Source of the DNA: UBA3937 sp050951585
Lineage (GTDB): Bacteria > Bacillota > Peptococcia > DRI-13 > DTU073
NCBI GenBank assembly: GCA_050951585.1
Contig: JBMNJI010000014.1
Location: forward strand, 1-20,712
DNA length: 20,712 nucleotides
Direction of reading: 5' to 3'
The notes under the pieces are model-generated. The model was not told the origin of the DNA, did no database searches, and saw only the letters and a list, made by a program, of their open reading frames with translations. Position 1 is the stretch's first letter, and every line of letters begins with the position of its first letter. A program made the translations under genes and the position numbers. Below, in pieces: positions 14,151 to 20,712 of the stretch.

Positions 14151-14506
14151 TGAGAATTGCCATCGCCAGTGAGAATGAAATGGTGACCGAACATTTCGGC
14201 CATTGCAGCAACTTTAACATTTTTGAAGCTGATAAAGGTCAAATTACCAAAAGTGAGTCTATTCCCAACCCGGGACATAGACCCGGCTTCTTACCAAACT
14301 TCCTGAACGACATGGGTGTTAATGTGATTATCTCAGGTGGTATGGGCGGCGGCGCTATTGAAATTTTTAACGAAAAAGGCATAGAGGTGATAGTTGGGGC
14401 TAGTGGTAATGCTAAAGCCGTGGCAGAAGCATACCTGCAAGGTTCCTTGAAATCTACAGGCTCTGTTTGCCATGAACATCAGCATCACGGCGAATGTGGA
14501 GAATAG
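14150..14506 (+). CDS. NifX-like protein with Cys/His tail, copy 2
   Basis: 118 residues of the NifX/MTH1175 family, distinct from copy 1. It opens MRIAIASENEMVTEHFGHCS, with the HFGHC motif (Cys19) common in this branch, and has the glycine loop ISGGMGGGAIEIF. The tail CHEHQHHGEC (107-116) adds two Cys and four His, a possible transition-metal or molybdenum-sulfur site. ATG at 14150 overlaps the mrp stop (TAATG) and follows GGAGGAG. It is the last gene of the operon and most resembles the ORP acceptor protein. No clear terminator follows. Confidence 0.85.
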   Translation: MRIAIASENEMVTEHFGHCSNFNIFEADKGQITKSESIPNPGHRPGFLPNFLNDMGVNVIISGGMGGGAIEIFNEKGIEVIVGASGNAKAVAEAYLQGSLKSTGSVCHEHQHHGECGE

Positions 14507-14705
14507 GACATTTATAAATTAAATAGACCATAAATCGGTTCATTTTGTAATGCAATGACTGCATTGTCAATAAGAAAAGATTATGCAATAATTGTTCAAC
14601 AAGCTGGGATGAAAAAAGATGAAACCGCAGGTCAGCCTGTTATAATAATTATTGAAGTAGAATATTTAAAGAACTGATTTTCCAGTAGAGTAAGGAGAGA
14701 AAAGA
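14507..14705 (+). promoter_or_regulatory. Intergenic region with weak promoter and small ORF
   Basis: TTGTCA (14564-14569), a 17-bp spacer and AATAAT (14587-14592) could drive the YbaK gene. The inverted repeat AATGCA/TGCATT (14549-14554, 14560-14565) overlaps the -35. A 40-codon open frame (14555-14677, ending EVEYLKN) has no ribosome binding site and is not called as a gene. I see no terminator for the preceding operon. Confidence 0.3.
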
Positions 14706-15185
14706 ATGGCGATTGAGAAAGTAAAAGAATACTTTAAGCAGTGGGGGATGGAAAACAGGATTATGGAGTTTGACGTTTCCAGTGCCACGGTGGAATTGGC
14801 TGCCCGGGCGTTAAATTGCGCCCCGGAAAGGATTGCCAAAACATTATCATTTAAAGTAGATGATCGAAGCATTCTTATTGTGGTAGCGGGAGATGCGAAG
14901 ATTGATAATCAGTTATACAAGGCCAGATTTGGCACCAAAGCAAAAATGTTGTCCCCGGAAGAAGCCATTAGCCGGATTGGACATGCCGTTGGTGGTATTT
15001 GTCCGTTTGGCGTAAACGAGGGCGTCGAGATCTATCTTGATCAATCATTGAAAAGGTTTTCCACCGTTTTCCCGGCGTGCGGCAGTAGCAACAGTGCCAT
15101 TGAGCTGACGATTGGGGAGCTGGAAAAATACTCAAATTATCGGGAGTGGGTGGATGTTTGCAAGACGCCGTACAGGCAGATTTAA
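14706..15185 (+). CDS. YbaK/ProX-family aminoacyl-tRNA deacylase-like protein
   Basis: 159 residues; ATG at 14706 after AAGGAGAG. The YbaK/EbsC fold hydrolyses mischarged aminoacyl-tRNAs in trans. Seen here: AARALNCAPERIAKTLSFK near the N-terminus with the conserved Lys (KTL), LIVVAGDAKIDNQ in the core and VGGICPFGV in the middle, all typical of the branch found in Firmicutes. The substrate aminoacyl-tRNA cannot be assigned. It stands apart from the preceding operon by 200 bases and is followed by its own terminator. Confidence 0.85.
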   Translation: MAIEKVKEYFKQWGMENRIMEFDVSSATVELAARALNCAPERIAKTLSFKVDDRSILIVVAGDAKIDNQLYKARFGTKAKMLSPEEAISRIGHAVGGICPFGVNEGVEIYLDQSLKRFSTVFPACGSSNSAIELTIGELEKYSNYREWVDVCKTPYRQI

Positions 15186-15193
15186 TGAGCAAT

Positions 15194-15233
15194 GCGCCTT
15201 GTTCCATTTGGATTATGGAGCGAGGCGCTTTTG
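15194..15233 (+). terminator. Intrinsic terminator after the YbaK gene
   Basis: GCGCCT (15194-15199) pairs with AGGCGC (15223-15228), and the stem extends inward through TCCAT/ATGGA (15203-15207, 15215-15219) with wobble pairs, about 14 bp in all. A short TTTT (15229-15232) follows. Confidence 0.75.
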
Positions 15234-15310
15234 TAATGTGTAAATGGTTAACGGAAAAAGAAGTAAAAGACCGCTTAATCTGGTAGAATAAATGGAGGAG
15301 GCGATAAAAG

Positions 15311-15940
15311 GTGGTTTTTGATTTTAAAAAGGAATATAAAGAGTTTTATCTGCCAAAAAACAAACCGGAAATAGTTGATATTCCGGTGATGAATTTTATC
15401 GCGGTACGGGGCAAAGGGGATCCCAATGAAGCGGATGGTGCGTATCAACAGGCGATCGGGGTCCTTTATGCCATTGCCTACACCATTAAGATGAGTTATA
15501 AGGGCGATCACAGGATTGAGGGTTTCTTTGAATATGTGGTGCCGCCCTTAGAAGGATTTTGGTGGCAGGAAGGTGTGGAAGGAGTAGACTACAGTCATAA
15601 GGAGAAATTCAATTGGATTTCCGTGATTCGGCTTCCGGATTTTGTGTCAAAAGAGGATTTTGCCTGGGCAAAGGAAGAGGCTGCCCGGAAAAAGAAAATT
15701 GATTGTTCCCGAGCCGAGTTTTTAACGATTAAAGAAGGCTTGTGCGTTCAGATTATGCACAATGGTCCTTTTGACGATGAGCCGGCTACAGTTGCGAAGA
15801 TGGATGAATACCTGATAAAACAGGGATACAAAAAAGATTTTTCGGAGAATCGCTTACACCATGAGATATATCTTTCTGATGTGCGCAAGGTTGCGCCGGA
15901 GCAATACAAGACGGTGATACGTCATCCGGTGAAAAGATGA
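15311..15940 (+). CDS. GyrI-like domain protein
   Basis: 209 residues; GTG start at 15311 set by GGAGGCGAT (15296-15304). The whole protein matches the stand-alone GyrI-like (SOUL/GyrI, AraC-effector) family: FIAVRGKGDPNE near residue 30, then YAIAYTIKMSYKG, PPLEGFWW and MHNGPFDDEP. Members bind small hydrophobic molecules and some act as hydrolases or drug-binding proteins. No DNA-binding domain is attached, so it is not itself a transcription factor. Ligand unknown. Confidence 0.85.
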   Translation: MVFDFKKEYKEFYLPKNKPEIVDIPVMNFIAVRGKGDPNEADGAYQQAIGVLYAIAYTIKMSYKGDHRIEGFFEYVVPPLEGFWWQEGVEGVDYSHKEKFNWISVIRLPDFVSKEDFAWAKEEAARKKKIDCSRAEFLTIKEGLCVQIMHNGPFDDEPATVAKMDEYLIKQGYKKDFSENRLHHEIYLSDVRKVAPEQYKTVIRHPVKR

Positions 15941-15973
15941 TTGCCTTTTTACAGCTTTGACGGCAATTTTTTT
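15940..15973 (+). terminator. Intrinsic terminator after the GyrI-like gene
   Basis: ATTGCC (15940-15945) and GGCAAT (15962-15967) form a 6-bp stem directly followed by a seven-base T-run (15967-15973). The first arm begins at the last base of the stop codon. Confidence 0.65.
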
Positions 15974-15998
15974 GCCGATGCGAAATATTGGCTAATGC

Positions 15999-16012
15999 GT
16001 AACCGTGGTTAC
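15999..16012. promoter_or_regulatory. Palindrome upstream of the cupin gene
   Basis: GTAACC (15999-16004) and GGTTAC (16007-16012) are perfect inverted arms around GT, about 70 bp upstream of the cupin start. It could be an operator; no clear promoter hexamers are seen next to it. Confidence 0.4.
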
Positions 16013-16080
16013 CGATTTCTCTGCAACCATATCATATACTGTAAGCAAATCATTAAATAAACAAAAAGGAGGGGACGAAA

Positions 16081-16395
16081 ATGCTGGAACAGATTTATCG
16101 GTTCTCACGCGGCAACGAGCGCGTAATTGAGAAGGTTATTCTGGATGAAAATCTTCATTATCTGCACATGGTTTTAAATCAGGGAGAAGGATTGCCGGAG
16201 CATTATACCAATGGAAATGTCTATATGACTGTAGTGCGGGGCTTGCTTTCGATTAGACTGGACGAGCAGGAAGTGCACGAGTATGAGGCGGGGACAGTAT
16301 TGAAAATACCTTATCAAACCAAAATGAATGTGCAAAATCTACACACCGATACTTTGGAATTAATTGTTGTCAAAGCACCGGCGCCAATGCACTAA
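16081..16395 (+). CDS. Small cupin-domain protein
   Basis: 104 residues; ATG at 16081 behind AAAAAGGAGGGG. It is one compact beta-barrel cupin: motif 1 region GEGLPEHYTNGNVYMTVVRG and motif 2 region YEAGTVLKIPYQTKMNVQN. Only one His (His41) of the usual metal set is clear in motif 1, and the motif 2 His is replaced, so metal binding may be weak or absent. It lies 88 bases upstream of the hcp remnant and might once have formed an operon with it. Function unknown; such cupins often bind sugars or act as sensors. Confidence 0.8.
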   Translation: MLEQIYRFSRGNERVIEKVILDENLHYLHMVLNQGEGLPEHYTNGNVYMTVVRGLLSIRLDEQEVHEYEAGTVLKIPYQTKMNVQNLHTDTLELIVVKAPAPMH

Positions 16396-16482
16396 AAACA
16401 GGATGGCAACAGGACAAAAAGTTTGAATTTGAAGAGGAGACAAAGACAAAGCATAACGATGGAATAAAAGGAGGAGTAAGCA

Positions 16483-16918
16483 ATGAGTATGTTCTGTTTT
16501 CAATGTCAAGAAACTGCCAAAGGGACAGGCTGTGAGATTCGTGGTGTCTGCGGGAAGACCGAGGAAGTGGCCAAGCTTCAGGATCTTTTGCTCTATACGC
16601 TAAAGGGGATTGCCGCACTTGTTGTAAAAGGAAAGATGGATAGTAGCGAGCTCGGAAAAACTAATTATGAGCTGTTGAACAGCTTGTTCATGACCATCAC
16701 TAATGCCAATTTCGATGCTGACGCCCTCGAGAGGGTATGAGCAAAAGGCGGTGATTGTCCTTTTAGCCCTCCTTTATCTTGGCGTCAGGAATATTCACCT
16801 GGGGCCGACCCTGCCGGGCTTCTTATCCCCCAATGTGGCCAAGGTATTAGTGGAGAAATTCGGCATTGCCGGTATTGGGACAGTAGAAGACGATATTAAG
16901 TTATTCATGGCCGAATAG
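16483..16918 (+). pseudogene. hcp: Hybrid-cluster protein (hydroxylamine reductase) remnant with internal deletion
   Basis: The first ~83 codons encode the intact N-terminus of HCP, with cluster ligands Cys5, 8, 17 and 23 in MFCFQCQETAKGTGCEIRG and VCGKTEEVA. The frame then hits TGA at 16738-16740. In another frame, from about 16721, the sequence continues with the HCP C-terminus (YEQKAVIVLLALLYLGVRN, then GPTLPGFLSPNVAKVL and VEDDIKLFM) to a stop at 16916-16918. HCP is normally about 530-550 residues; roughly 390 central residues, including the hybrid-cluster ligands, are missing, and the join near 16728 is out of frame. The start (16483) still has a strong ribosome binding site, AAGGAGGAG. 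The gene cannot make active enzyme. Confidence 0.9.
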
Positions 16919-16964
16919 CAATACATCGCCGAATAAAAATAATTCATGGCACAATAGCAAGATA
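16904..16964 (+). repeat. Degenerate tandem repeats at the hcp 3' end
   Basis: TTCATGGCCGAATAGCAA (16904-16921), CATCGCCGAATAA (16924-16936) and TTCATGGCACAATAGCAA (16943-16960) are related units about 19 bases apart. The first contains the hcp stop codon, so the others look like duplications of the gene's tail. Confidence 0.5.
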
Positions 16965-16994
16965 AATAAGAGAAGACGAAGTGAAGCCTAAGAG

Positions 16995-17034
16995 AAGCCT
17001 AACAGGGTAAATTACCCCTTGTTAGGCTTTGTCT
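16995..17034 (+). terminator. Terminator-like hairpin after the hcp remnant
   Basis: AAGCCTAACA (16995-17004) pairs perfectly with TGTTAGGCTT (17020-17029), and GGGTAA/TTACCC extend the stem with a small bulge. The T-run after it is short (TTTGTCTT), so termination is likely but not certain. Confidence 0.7.
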
Positions 17035-17130
17035 TAGCATGGATGAGGTAAGAAAAATTTTCTACAATCGGGAAATTTTCTATTAATGCGTTATAATGAT
17101 ATTGTATTGTGTAATTACCAGGAGGTTGAC

Positions 17131-18036
17131 ATGAAAAAGCTTGCCTTGTTTTGCCTGTTTTTTGTATGGACTTGGTTAATTTTCACTGGCTGTTTTTCAG
17201 AGGTGAAAAATGAAGAAGGGGAATTAATTGAAAGGCAGGGTCTCACCGGGCATGCTGATTCAGCCGGAAACAATCAGTATATTGTGCCCGAAGGAAATAC
17301 ACTGGCCACAAGAATTAAGCCGCCGGACAATTATGAACGAATTCCGGACGTTGAAAATAGTTTTACTGCTTTTTTGCGTAACTTTTCATTAAAGCGGGAC
17401 GGCAGTCCCGTGCTCTTATACGATGGCGAGAAGAAGTATAATCAGTCAGCTCATGTTGCTGTCTTTGATCTGGAGGTAGGCAATCAGGATTTGCAACAAT
17501 GTGCCGATTCCATCATCAGGATGTATGCGGAATATTACCGGTCAATTGGCGAGGATGATAAAATAGCGTTTCATTTAACCAACGGCTTTTTGCTGGAGTA
17601 TGTGAAGTGGCGTGACGGATATCGTTTGGCCGTCAGTGGCAATGACACTTCCTGGAGAAAGTCCGCCGGATATGATGATACATATGAGAACTTCCAATCA
17701 TATCTGAAAACGGTGTATATGTACGCCGGTACATTATCATTGGAAGCTGAATGTACGGAGATCAACCTTGCGGAGCTTGCCCCCGGAGATTTATTTATTG
17801 AGGGAGGCAGTCCGGGCCATTGTGTCTTAGTAATTGATCTGGCCGAAAATAGTGCCGGTGAAAAAGCTTTTCTGTTGGCCCAGGGGTATATGCCGGCTCA
17901 GGAATTTCATGTCTTAAAAAATCCTTTGTATGAGGATGATCCGTGGTATTACGCTTCAGAGCTGACGTATCCGTTAAAAACACCGGAATGGACTTTTGCC
18001 GAGGGCAGTTTGGCACGCTGGGGCGGGTGGGAATAA
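17131..18036 (+). CDS. DUF4846 lipoprotein
   Basis: 301 residues. ATG at 17131 is chosen because AGGAGGTTGAC (17120-17130) precedes it and the product then has a signal peptide ending in the lipobox FTGC (Cys21); an upstream in-frame ATG at 17086 lacks a ribosome binding site. The mature part matches DUF4846: YNQSAHVAVFDLEVGNQDLQ, then DSIIRMYAEYYRS and, near the C-terminus, APGDLFIEGGSPGHCVLVID and AQGYMPAQEFHVLKNP. The PGHCV region recalls NlpC/P60-like folds, but catalysis is unproven. TATAAT at 17092-17097 may be its -10 element with no good -35. It is anchored on the outer face of the cytoplasmic membrane. Confidence 0.9.
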   Translation: MKKLALFCLFFVWTWLIFTGCFSEVKNEEGELIERQGLTGHADSAGNNQYIVPEGNTLATRIKPPDNYERIPDVENSFTAFLRNFSLKRDGSPVLLYDGEKKYNQSAHVAVFDLEVGNQDLQQCADSIIRMYAEYYRSIGEDDKIAFHLTNGFLLEYVKWRDGYRLAVSGNDTSWRKSAGYDDTYENFQSYLKTVYMYAGTLSLEAECTEINLAELAPGDLFIEGGSPGHCVLVIDLAENSAGEKAFLLAQGYMPAQEFHVLKNPLYEDDPWYYASELTYPLKTPEWTFAEGSLARWGGWE

Positions 18037-18048
18037 GAAAAAAATAAT

Positions 18049-18077
18049 TTGTCGATATGTCTTAGTAGTGGTAAGAT
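18049..18077 (+). promoter_or_regulatory. Probable promoter of the YiiX-like gene
   Basis: TTGTCG (18049-18054), a 17-bp spacer and TAAGAT (18072-18077) give an acceptable sigma-A promoter with a leader of about 95 bases. Confidence 0.45.
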
Positions 18078-18117
18078 AATAGTGTTATGATATGAACAAT
18101 CTCAAATATTCTCAAGT

Positions 18118-18171
18118 AACCTCGGATAGCAGGGGATAGGAACAAAAAGCTTACCGAAAAGCACGGAGGTT
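18118..18171 (+). promoter_or_regulatory. Possible leader hairpin covering a ribosome binding site
   Basis: AACCTC (18118-18123) can pair with GAGGTT (18166-18171). The second arm holds the Shine-Dalgarno sequence GGAGGT of the following gene, so the pairing would hide it. The stem is only 6 bp with a 42-base loop, so the effect is speculative. Confidence 0.3.
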
Positions 18172-18179
18172 GTAGCAAA

Positions 18180-18776
18180 ATGGAAAAACGTTATCTATAT
18201 ATAGTTCTTACCCGCCCGAATACGATCATTTCTAAATTGATTCAAATATTTAAAAAAGACGAATATACCCATGCATCAATTTCTTTAAACAAAGGGCTGG
18301 ACGAGATGTATAGTTTTGCGAGAAAGTATACATATAACGCGTTTATAGGCATCTTTAAATGTGAAAACATTAATAAAGGTTTATATAAAGTTCATAAGGT
18401 CTTACCCGGTTTAATCATGGAAGTTGAAGTATCAAAGGAGCAGTATGAAAAGGTGCAGGAGATATTAGAGTCCTTCATTGCCAATAGTCATCGCTATAAA
18501 TATAATTATAAGGGGCTCCTTTACAGCGCGTTTAATAAAGAAGCATGTAATGATTATCGCTTTATGTGTTCAGAGTTTGTGTATCATCTATTGAAGGAAA
18601 GTCAGATTGCCGACTTTAAAATTGCCCGAAACCTGGTAAGGCCCCAGAGTTTACTGAATATAAGAAATAGGGTTATTTTCAAGGGTAATCTTAAAGAACT
18701 GGAATCTTTAGATACCAACTGGAATTTAGGAGAGATCAAAGCAGAAAGTGTCGTGTATTCGCGGGCTATCGGCTAA
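18180..18776 (+). CDS. YiiX/YebB-type permuted papain-like protein
   Basis: 198 residues; ATG at 18180 after CGGAGGT. It belongs to the circularly permuted NlpC/P60-like hydrolases (YiiX/YycO group). The layout fits: RYLYIVLTRPNTIISKLIQIF, then YTHASISL with the catalytic-His candidate His31, and later YRFMCSEFVYHLL with Cys130, the candidate nucleophile. No signal peptide is seen, so it acts in the cytosol. Relatives hydrolyse amide or thioester bonds of lipids or peptides, but the substrate here is unknown. Confidence 0.8.
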   Translation: MEKRYLYIVLTRPNTIISKLIQIFKKDEYTHASISLNKGLDEMYSFARKYTYNAFIGIFKCENINKGLYKVHKVLPGLIMEVEVSKEQYEKVQEILESFIANSHRYKYNYKGLLYSAFNKEACNDYRFMCSEFVYHLLKESQIADFKIARNLVRPQSLLNIRNRVIFKGNLKELESLDTNWNLGEIKAESVVYSRAIG

Positions 18777-18830
18777 AGCTTTCGCTGGCTAGCGGTAATA
18801 GTATTAATAAGTCCCTCTACTTGACAAAAT

Positions 18831-18868
18831 GACCTGCTCGTCATAGATTTGACTGAGAGGTCTTTTTT
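18831..18868 (+). terminator. Intrinsic terminator
   Basis: GACCT (18831-18835) pairs with AGGTC (18858-18862), GTCA/TGAC pair inside, and a T-run at 18863-18868 follows. It ends the YiiX-like gene. Confidence 0.8.
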
Positions 18869-18934
18869 GTAGTGTCTCATGCCCATAGAATTTAGATTTG
18901 ACGGGTGAGAACTGAGAAGAATGGAGATGAATTT

Positions 18935-19660
18935 ATGACTGAGTTAGTCCAATTTTTGCAGTGGATTAAGGAAAGCGACAACATCGTCTTTTTTGGCGGG
19001 GCCGGAGTCTCAACGGAAAGCGGTATTCCGGATTTTAGGAGTGTGGATGGTCTCTACAATCAAAAATACGGGCAGTATCCTCCGGAGGTCATTCTGAGCC
19101 ATTCCTTTTTCATGCAAAGGCAGGCGCAGTTTTATGAATTTTACCGGGATAAAATGATTTTTCTTGCGGCTAAGCCCAATGTGACACATCTGAAACTGGC
19201 CCAACTGGAGGCAAAAGGCAAAGTCAAAGCCGTGATCACCCAGAATATTGATGGACTCCACCAGCAGGCCGGAAGTAAAAAGGTGTTGGAGCTTCATGGC
19301 TCAATCCACCGGAATTACTGTCTGAAGTGCGGCAAATTTCATGGCATTGACGCCATCTTGCATGCGGAGGGGGTTCCGGTTTGTGACTGCGGCGGGATTA
19401 TTAAGCCGGATGTGGTTCTTTATGAGGAAGGGTTGAACGAGGATGTGCTGAGTGAGGCGGTAGAATGTATCGCTCAGGCTGACATGCTGATCATTGGCGG
19501 TACTTCCTTGTCGGTTTATCCGGCCGCCGGGCTGGTTCGGAATTATCAAGGGAAGAAGTTGGTGCTGATTAATAAATCCGTTACAGCATACGACCAGTAC
19601 GCCAACTTGCATTTTAAGAGCGGCTTAGGGGAAGTGTTCGCCCAGGTGGATGTCAATTGA
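18935..19660 (+). CDS. SIR2-family NAD-dependent protein deacylase
   Basis: 241 residues, the usual bacterial sirtuin size. ATG at 18935 follows TGGAGATG; an in-frame ATG at 18905 lacks a site. NAD-binding GAGVSTESGIPDFRS begins at residue 22, TQNIDGLH at 102-109, catalytic His121 in ELHGS, and the zinc site is CLKC (129, 132) with CDC (150, 152). IIKPDVVLYEE follows. It removes acyl groups from lysines of target proteins with NAD. Its last four bases overlap the sfsA start (TTGA), so the two genes are co-transcribed. A link to acetate or acetyl-CoA metabolism regulation is general family knowledge, not shown here. Confidence 0.95.
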   Translation: MTELVQFLQWIKESDNIVFFGGAGVSTESGIPDFRSVDGLYNQKYGQYPPEVILSHSFFMQRQAQFYEFYRDKMIFLAAKPNVTHLKLAQLEAKGKVKAVITQNIDGLHQQAGSKKVLELHGSIHRNYCLKCGKFHGIDAILHAEGVPVCDCGGIIKPDVVLYEEGLNEDVLSEAVECIAQADMLIIGGTSLSVYPAAGLVRNYQGKKLVLINKSVTAYDQYANLHFKSGLGEVFAQVDVN

Positions 19661-20340
19661 AATATCAAAACAAGATACACAAAGCCACATTTATCAACCG
19701 TCCCAATCGTTTTATTGCTCAGGTAAAACTAAACGACAGTGTCCAGGTGTGTCATGTCAAAAATACGGGACGGTGTCTCGAATTATTAAGGCCCGGGAGC
19801 ATTGTCTATTTAGAGGAAAACAGTAAGGCAAACAGAAAAACAAAATATGATTTGGTGGCCGTGGAAAAGGAGCAGGTTTTGGTGAATATCGATTCCCAGG
19901 CCCCCAATAAGGTGGTCAAAGAATGGCTAGAAGCAGGGGGGATCTATCCAAACCCGGTGCTGGTCTATTCCGAGAAAAAGCATGGAAATTCCCGGGTTGA
20001 TTTTTATCTTGAAAACGAAGAGCGTAAAGCTTTTCTTGAGGTAAAGGGTGTCACACTGGAGGACGGAGGAGTAGCCGCTTTTCCTGATGCACCCACCGAG
20101 CGGGGAGTCAAACACCTCTATCATTTGATGGATGTCCTGCAGGAAGGCTATGAGGCCTACCTTATTTTTGTCATTCAGTTTAAGCCGGTTAAGTATTTCG
20201 TTCCCAATGAGGCGACTCATCCCCAATTTGGGAAAGTATTGCGGGAAGCAGTTGCAGCAGGGGTAAAGGTGTTGGCTTATGATTGTCTTGTCACCCCGGA
20301 TTCAATGCGCCTGGATCAACCCGTCCCGGTTAAGATTTAG
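19657..20340 (+). CDS. sfsA: SfsA family protein
   Basis: 227 residues of the SfsA family (sugar fermentation stimulation protein), a DNA-binding protein with an OB-fold N-terminus and a PD-(D/E)XK-like core. TTG start at 19657 overlaps the sirtuin stop by four bases; CCAGGTGG lies upstream. Seen: RFIAQVKLND and VCHVKNTGRC in the N-terminal part, then the nuclease-like set SRVDF (Asp115), FLEVKG (Glu128, Lys130) and FPDAPTERGVKHLYHL. Members probably act as nucleases or regulators; the target is unknown. Confidence 0.95.
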   Translation: MKYQNKIHKATFINRPNRFIAQVKLNDSVQVCHVKNTGRCLELLRPGSIVYLEENSKANRKTKYDLVAVEKEQVLVNIDSQAPNKVVKEWLEAGGIYPNPVLVYSEKKHGNSRVDFYLENEERKAFLEVKGVTLEDGGVAAFPDAPTERGVKHLYHLMDVLQEGYEAYLIFVIQFKPVKYFVPNEATHPQFGKVLREAVAAGVKVLAYDCLVTPDSMRLDQPVPVKI

Positions 20341-20387
20341 TAATTAATCGACAACCGCAAGCTTGTGGTATATTAACAGAGGAGCAA

Positions 20388-20417
20388 AGGGCCTTGTACG
20401 ATCCCGTGCAGGGCCCT
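20388..20417 (+). terminator. Strong hairpin downstream of sfsA
   Basis: A 13-bp stem with four-base loop spans 20388-20417: AGGGCC against GGCCCT at the base, TGTACG against CGTGCA at the top, with G-U pairs. No T-run follows, so it may terminate weakly or act in RNA stability. Confidence 0.5.
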
Positions 20418-20464
20418 AATTATCTTAGAGTATAATTTTCATTGGCAAAGATAACAAAAAAACA

Positions 20465-20488
20465 GGAAGAGGGTAAAAACCCCCTTCC
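20465..20488. repeat. Hairpin before the ISLre2-type transposase
   Basis: GGAAGAGGGT (20465-20474) and ACCCCCTTCC (20479-20488) pair with one mismatch around AAAA. It could mark the IS end region or be a bidirectional terminator protecting the element from outside transcription. The IS boundary cannot be set from one end. Confidence 0.4.
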
Positions 20489-20548
20489 CTACATACAAAC
20501 CAACCTGTATTATTTAATTTGAAGAAAAAAACAACTCAGGGGGTTTGT

Positions 20549-20712
20549 ATGATGGAAAATATGTTATCAGAAAAAGGAATAGACTTCAATGCTTTAGAGA
20601 AAGAGATTTTCCAAATTGGTTGTGAAATTGCGGCCAACTTGTTCGAGCAAGTTCTAATCCGAATGGATGAACACCTTGAAGCGACACGGGATAAGAAAAA
20701 GTATCGCCATAG
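20549..20712 (+). mobile_element. 5' part of an ISLre2-family transposase gene (UPF0236)
   Basis: An open frame starts at ATG 20549 (or the adjacent ATG 20552) after CAGGGGG and runs off the window end after 54 codons. The sequence NMLSEKGIDFNALEKEIFQI and GCEIAANLFEQVL then DEHLEATRDKKKYRH closely resembles the N-terminus of ISLre2/UPF0236 transposases, which are usually about 450-480 residues. No stop occurs in the visible part, so the copy may be intact. The terminal inverted repeat and target duplication are outside what can be judged here. Confidence 0.85.

Noticed and set aside
10406..14506. Nitrogen-fixation cluster, because of NifX-like genes
   Set aside because: No nifH, D, K, E, N or B is present, and the NifX family is widely used outside nitrogen fixation. 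The ferredoxin-ATPases and Mrp fit an ORP-like role better.
14555..14677. 40-residue small protein gene
   Set aside because: No ribosome binding site and no recognisable motif; kept only as a note in the intergenic entry.
16703..16918. Independent 71-residue gene
   Set aside because: Its sequence is the C-terminus of HCP; its ATG has no ribosome binding site and lies within the N-terminal fragment.
16904..16964. CRISPR-like array
   Set aside because: Units are degenerate, only three, without unique spacers of uniform length and without cas genes.

Overview
The window looks like chromosome from an anaerobic, low-to-moderate G+C member of the Firmicutes (Clostridia or Negativicutes type). The clues are strong AGGAGG-type ribosome binding sites, frequent GTG and TTG starts, the ablA/ablB pair, a hybrid-cluster-protein remnant, a ferredoxin-ATPase/NifX-like cluster typical of anaerobes, and an ISLre2-type transposase. 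The genus cannot be fixed from sequence alone. No rRNA, tRNA or CRISPR array was seen.

Layout. (1) 1-3780: a membrane-anchored protein of unknown function that apparently starts at AUU; a large surface protein with calcium-binding repeats, a von Willebrand A domain and a C-terminal region with a cysteine-protease-like GGQCYGM motif; and a small membrane protein. Two hairpin terminators of related sequence bracket this block. (2) 3800-7720: an arsenic/thiol-redox operon on the + strand, with a consensus promoter overlapped by a likely ArsR operator. It encodes ArsR, an ArsP-type permease, a Cys-rich DUF2703 protein, a membrane-anchored thioredoxin, CcdA, a small CxxC thioredoxin-like protein and a low-molecular-weight arsenate reductase. 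(3) 7735-9898, - strand: ablB and ablA, which make the osmolyte N-epsilon-acetyl-beta-lysine. (4) 9899-10405: a divergent regulatory region with two good promoters, a palindrome, a frameshifted mini-ORF and two copies of the dyad GACATATGTC. (5) 10406-14506: an operon for a DUF5320 protein, a DUF134 DNA-binding protein, a NifX-like protein, two ATPases each carrying two [4Fe-4S] motifs, an Mrp-type ATPase and a second NifX-like protein. The content resembles the orange-protein (ORP) cluster of Desulfovibrio, here with a DUF134 protein as the probable regulator. (6) 14706-16918: a YbaK-type deacylase, a GyrI-like protein, a cupin and an hcp gene broken by an internal deletion. (7) 17131-20340: a DUF4846 lipoprotein, a YiiX/NlpC-type permuted papain-like protein, a sirtuin and SfsA. 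(8) 20549 to the end: the start of an ISLre2-family transposase.

How the genes may work together. In the arsenic block, the cytosolic CxxC protein, CcdA and the outward-facing thioredoxin form a plausible thiol relay across the membrane beside a reductase and an exporter. In the ORP-like block, paired ferredoxin-ATPases and Mrp would load or move a metal cluster to the NifX-like proteins, under control of dyads around the operon promoter. The most notable observations are the GACATATGTC dyads, the ORP-like operon and its Mrp with an altered CPxC motif, the AUU start, the arsenic thiol relay and the deleted hcp gene.
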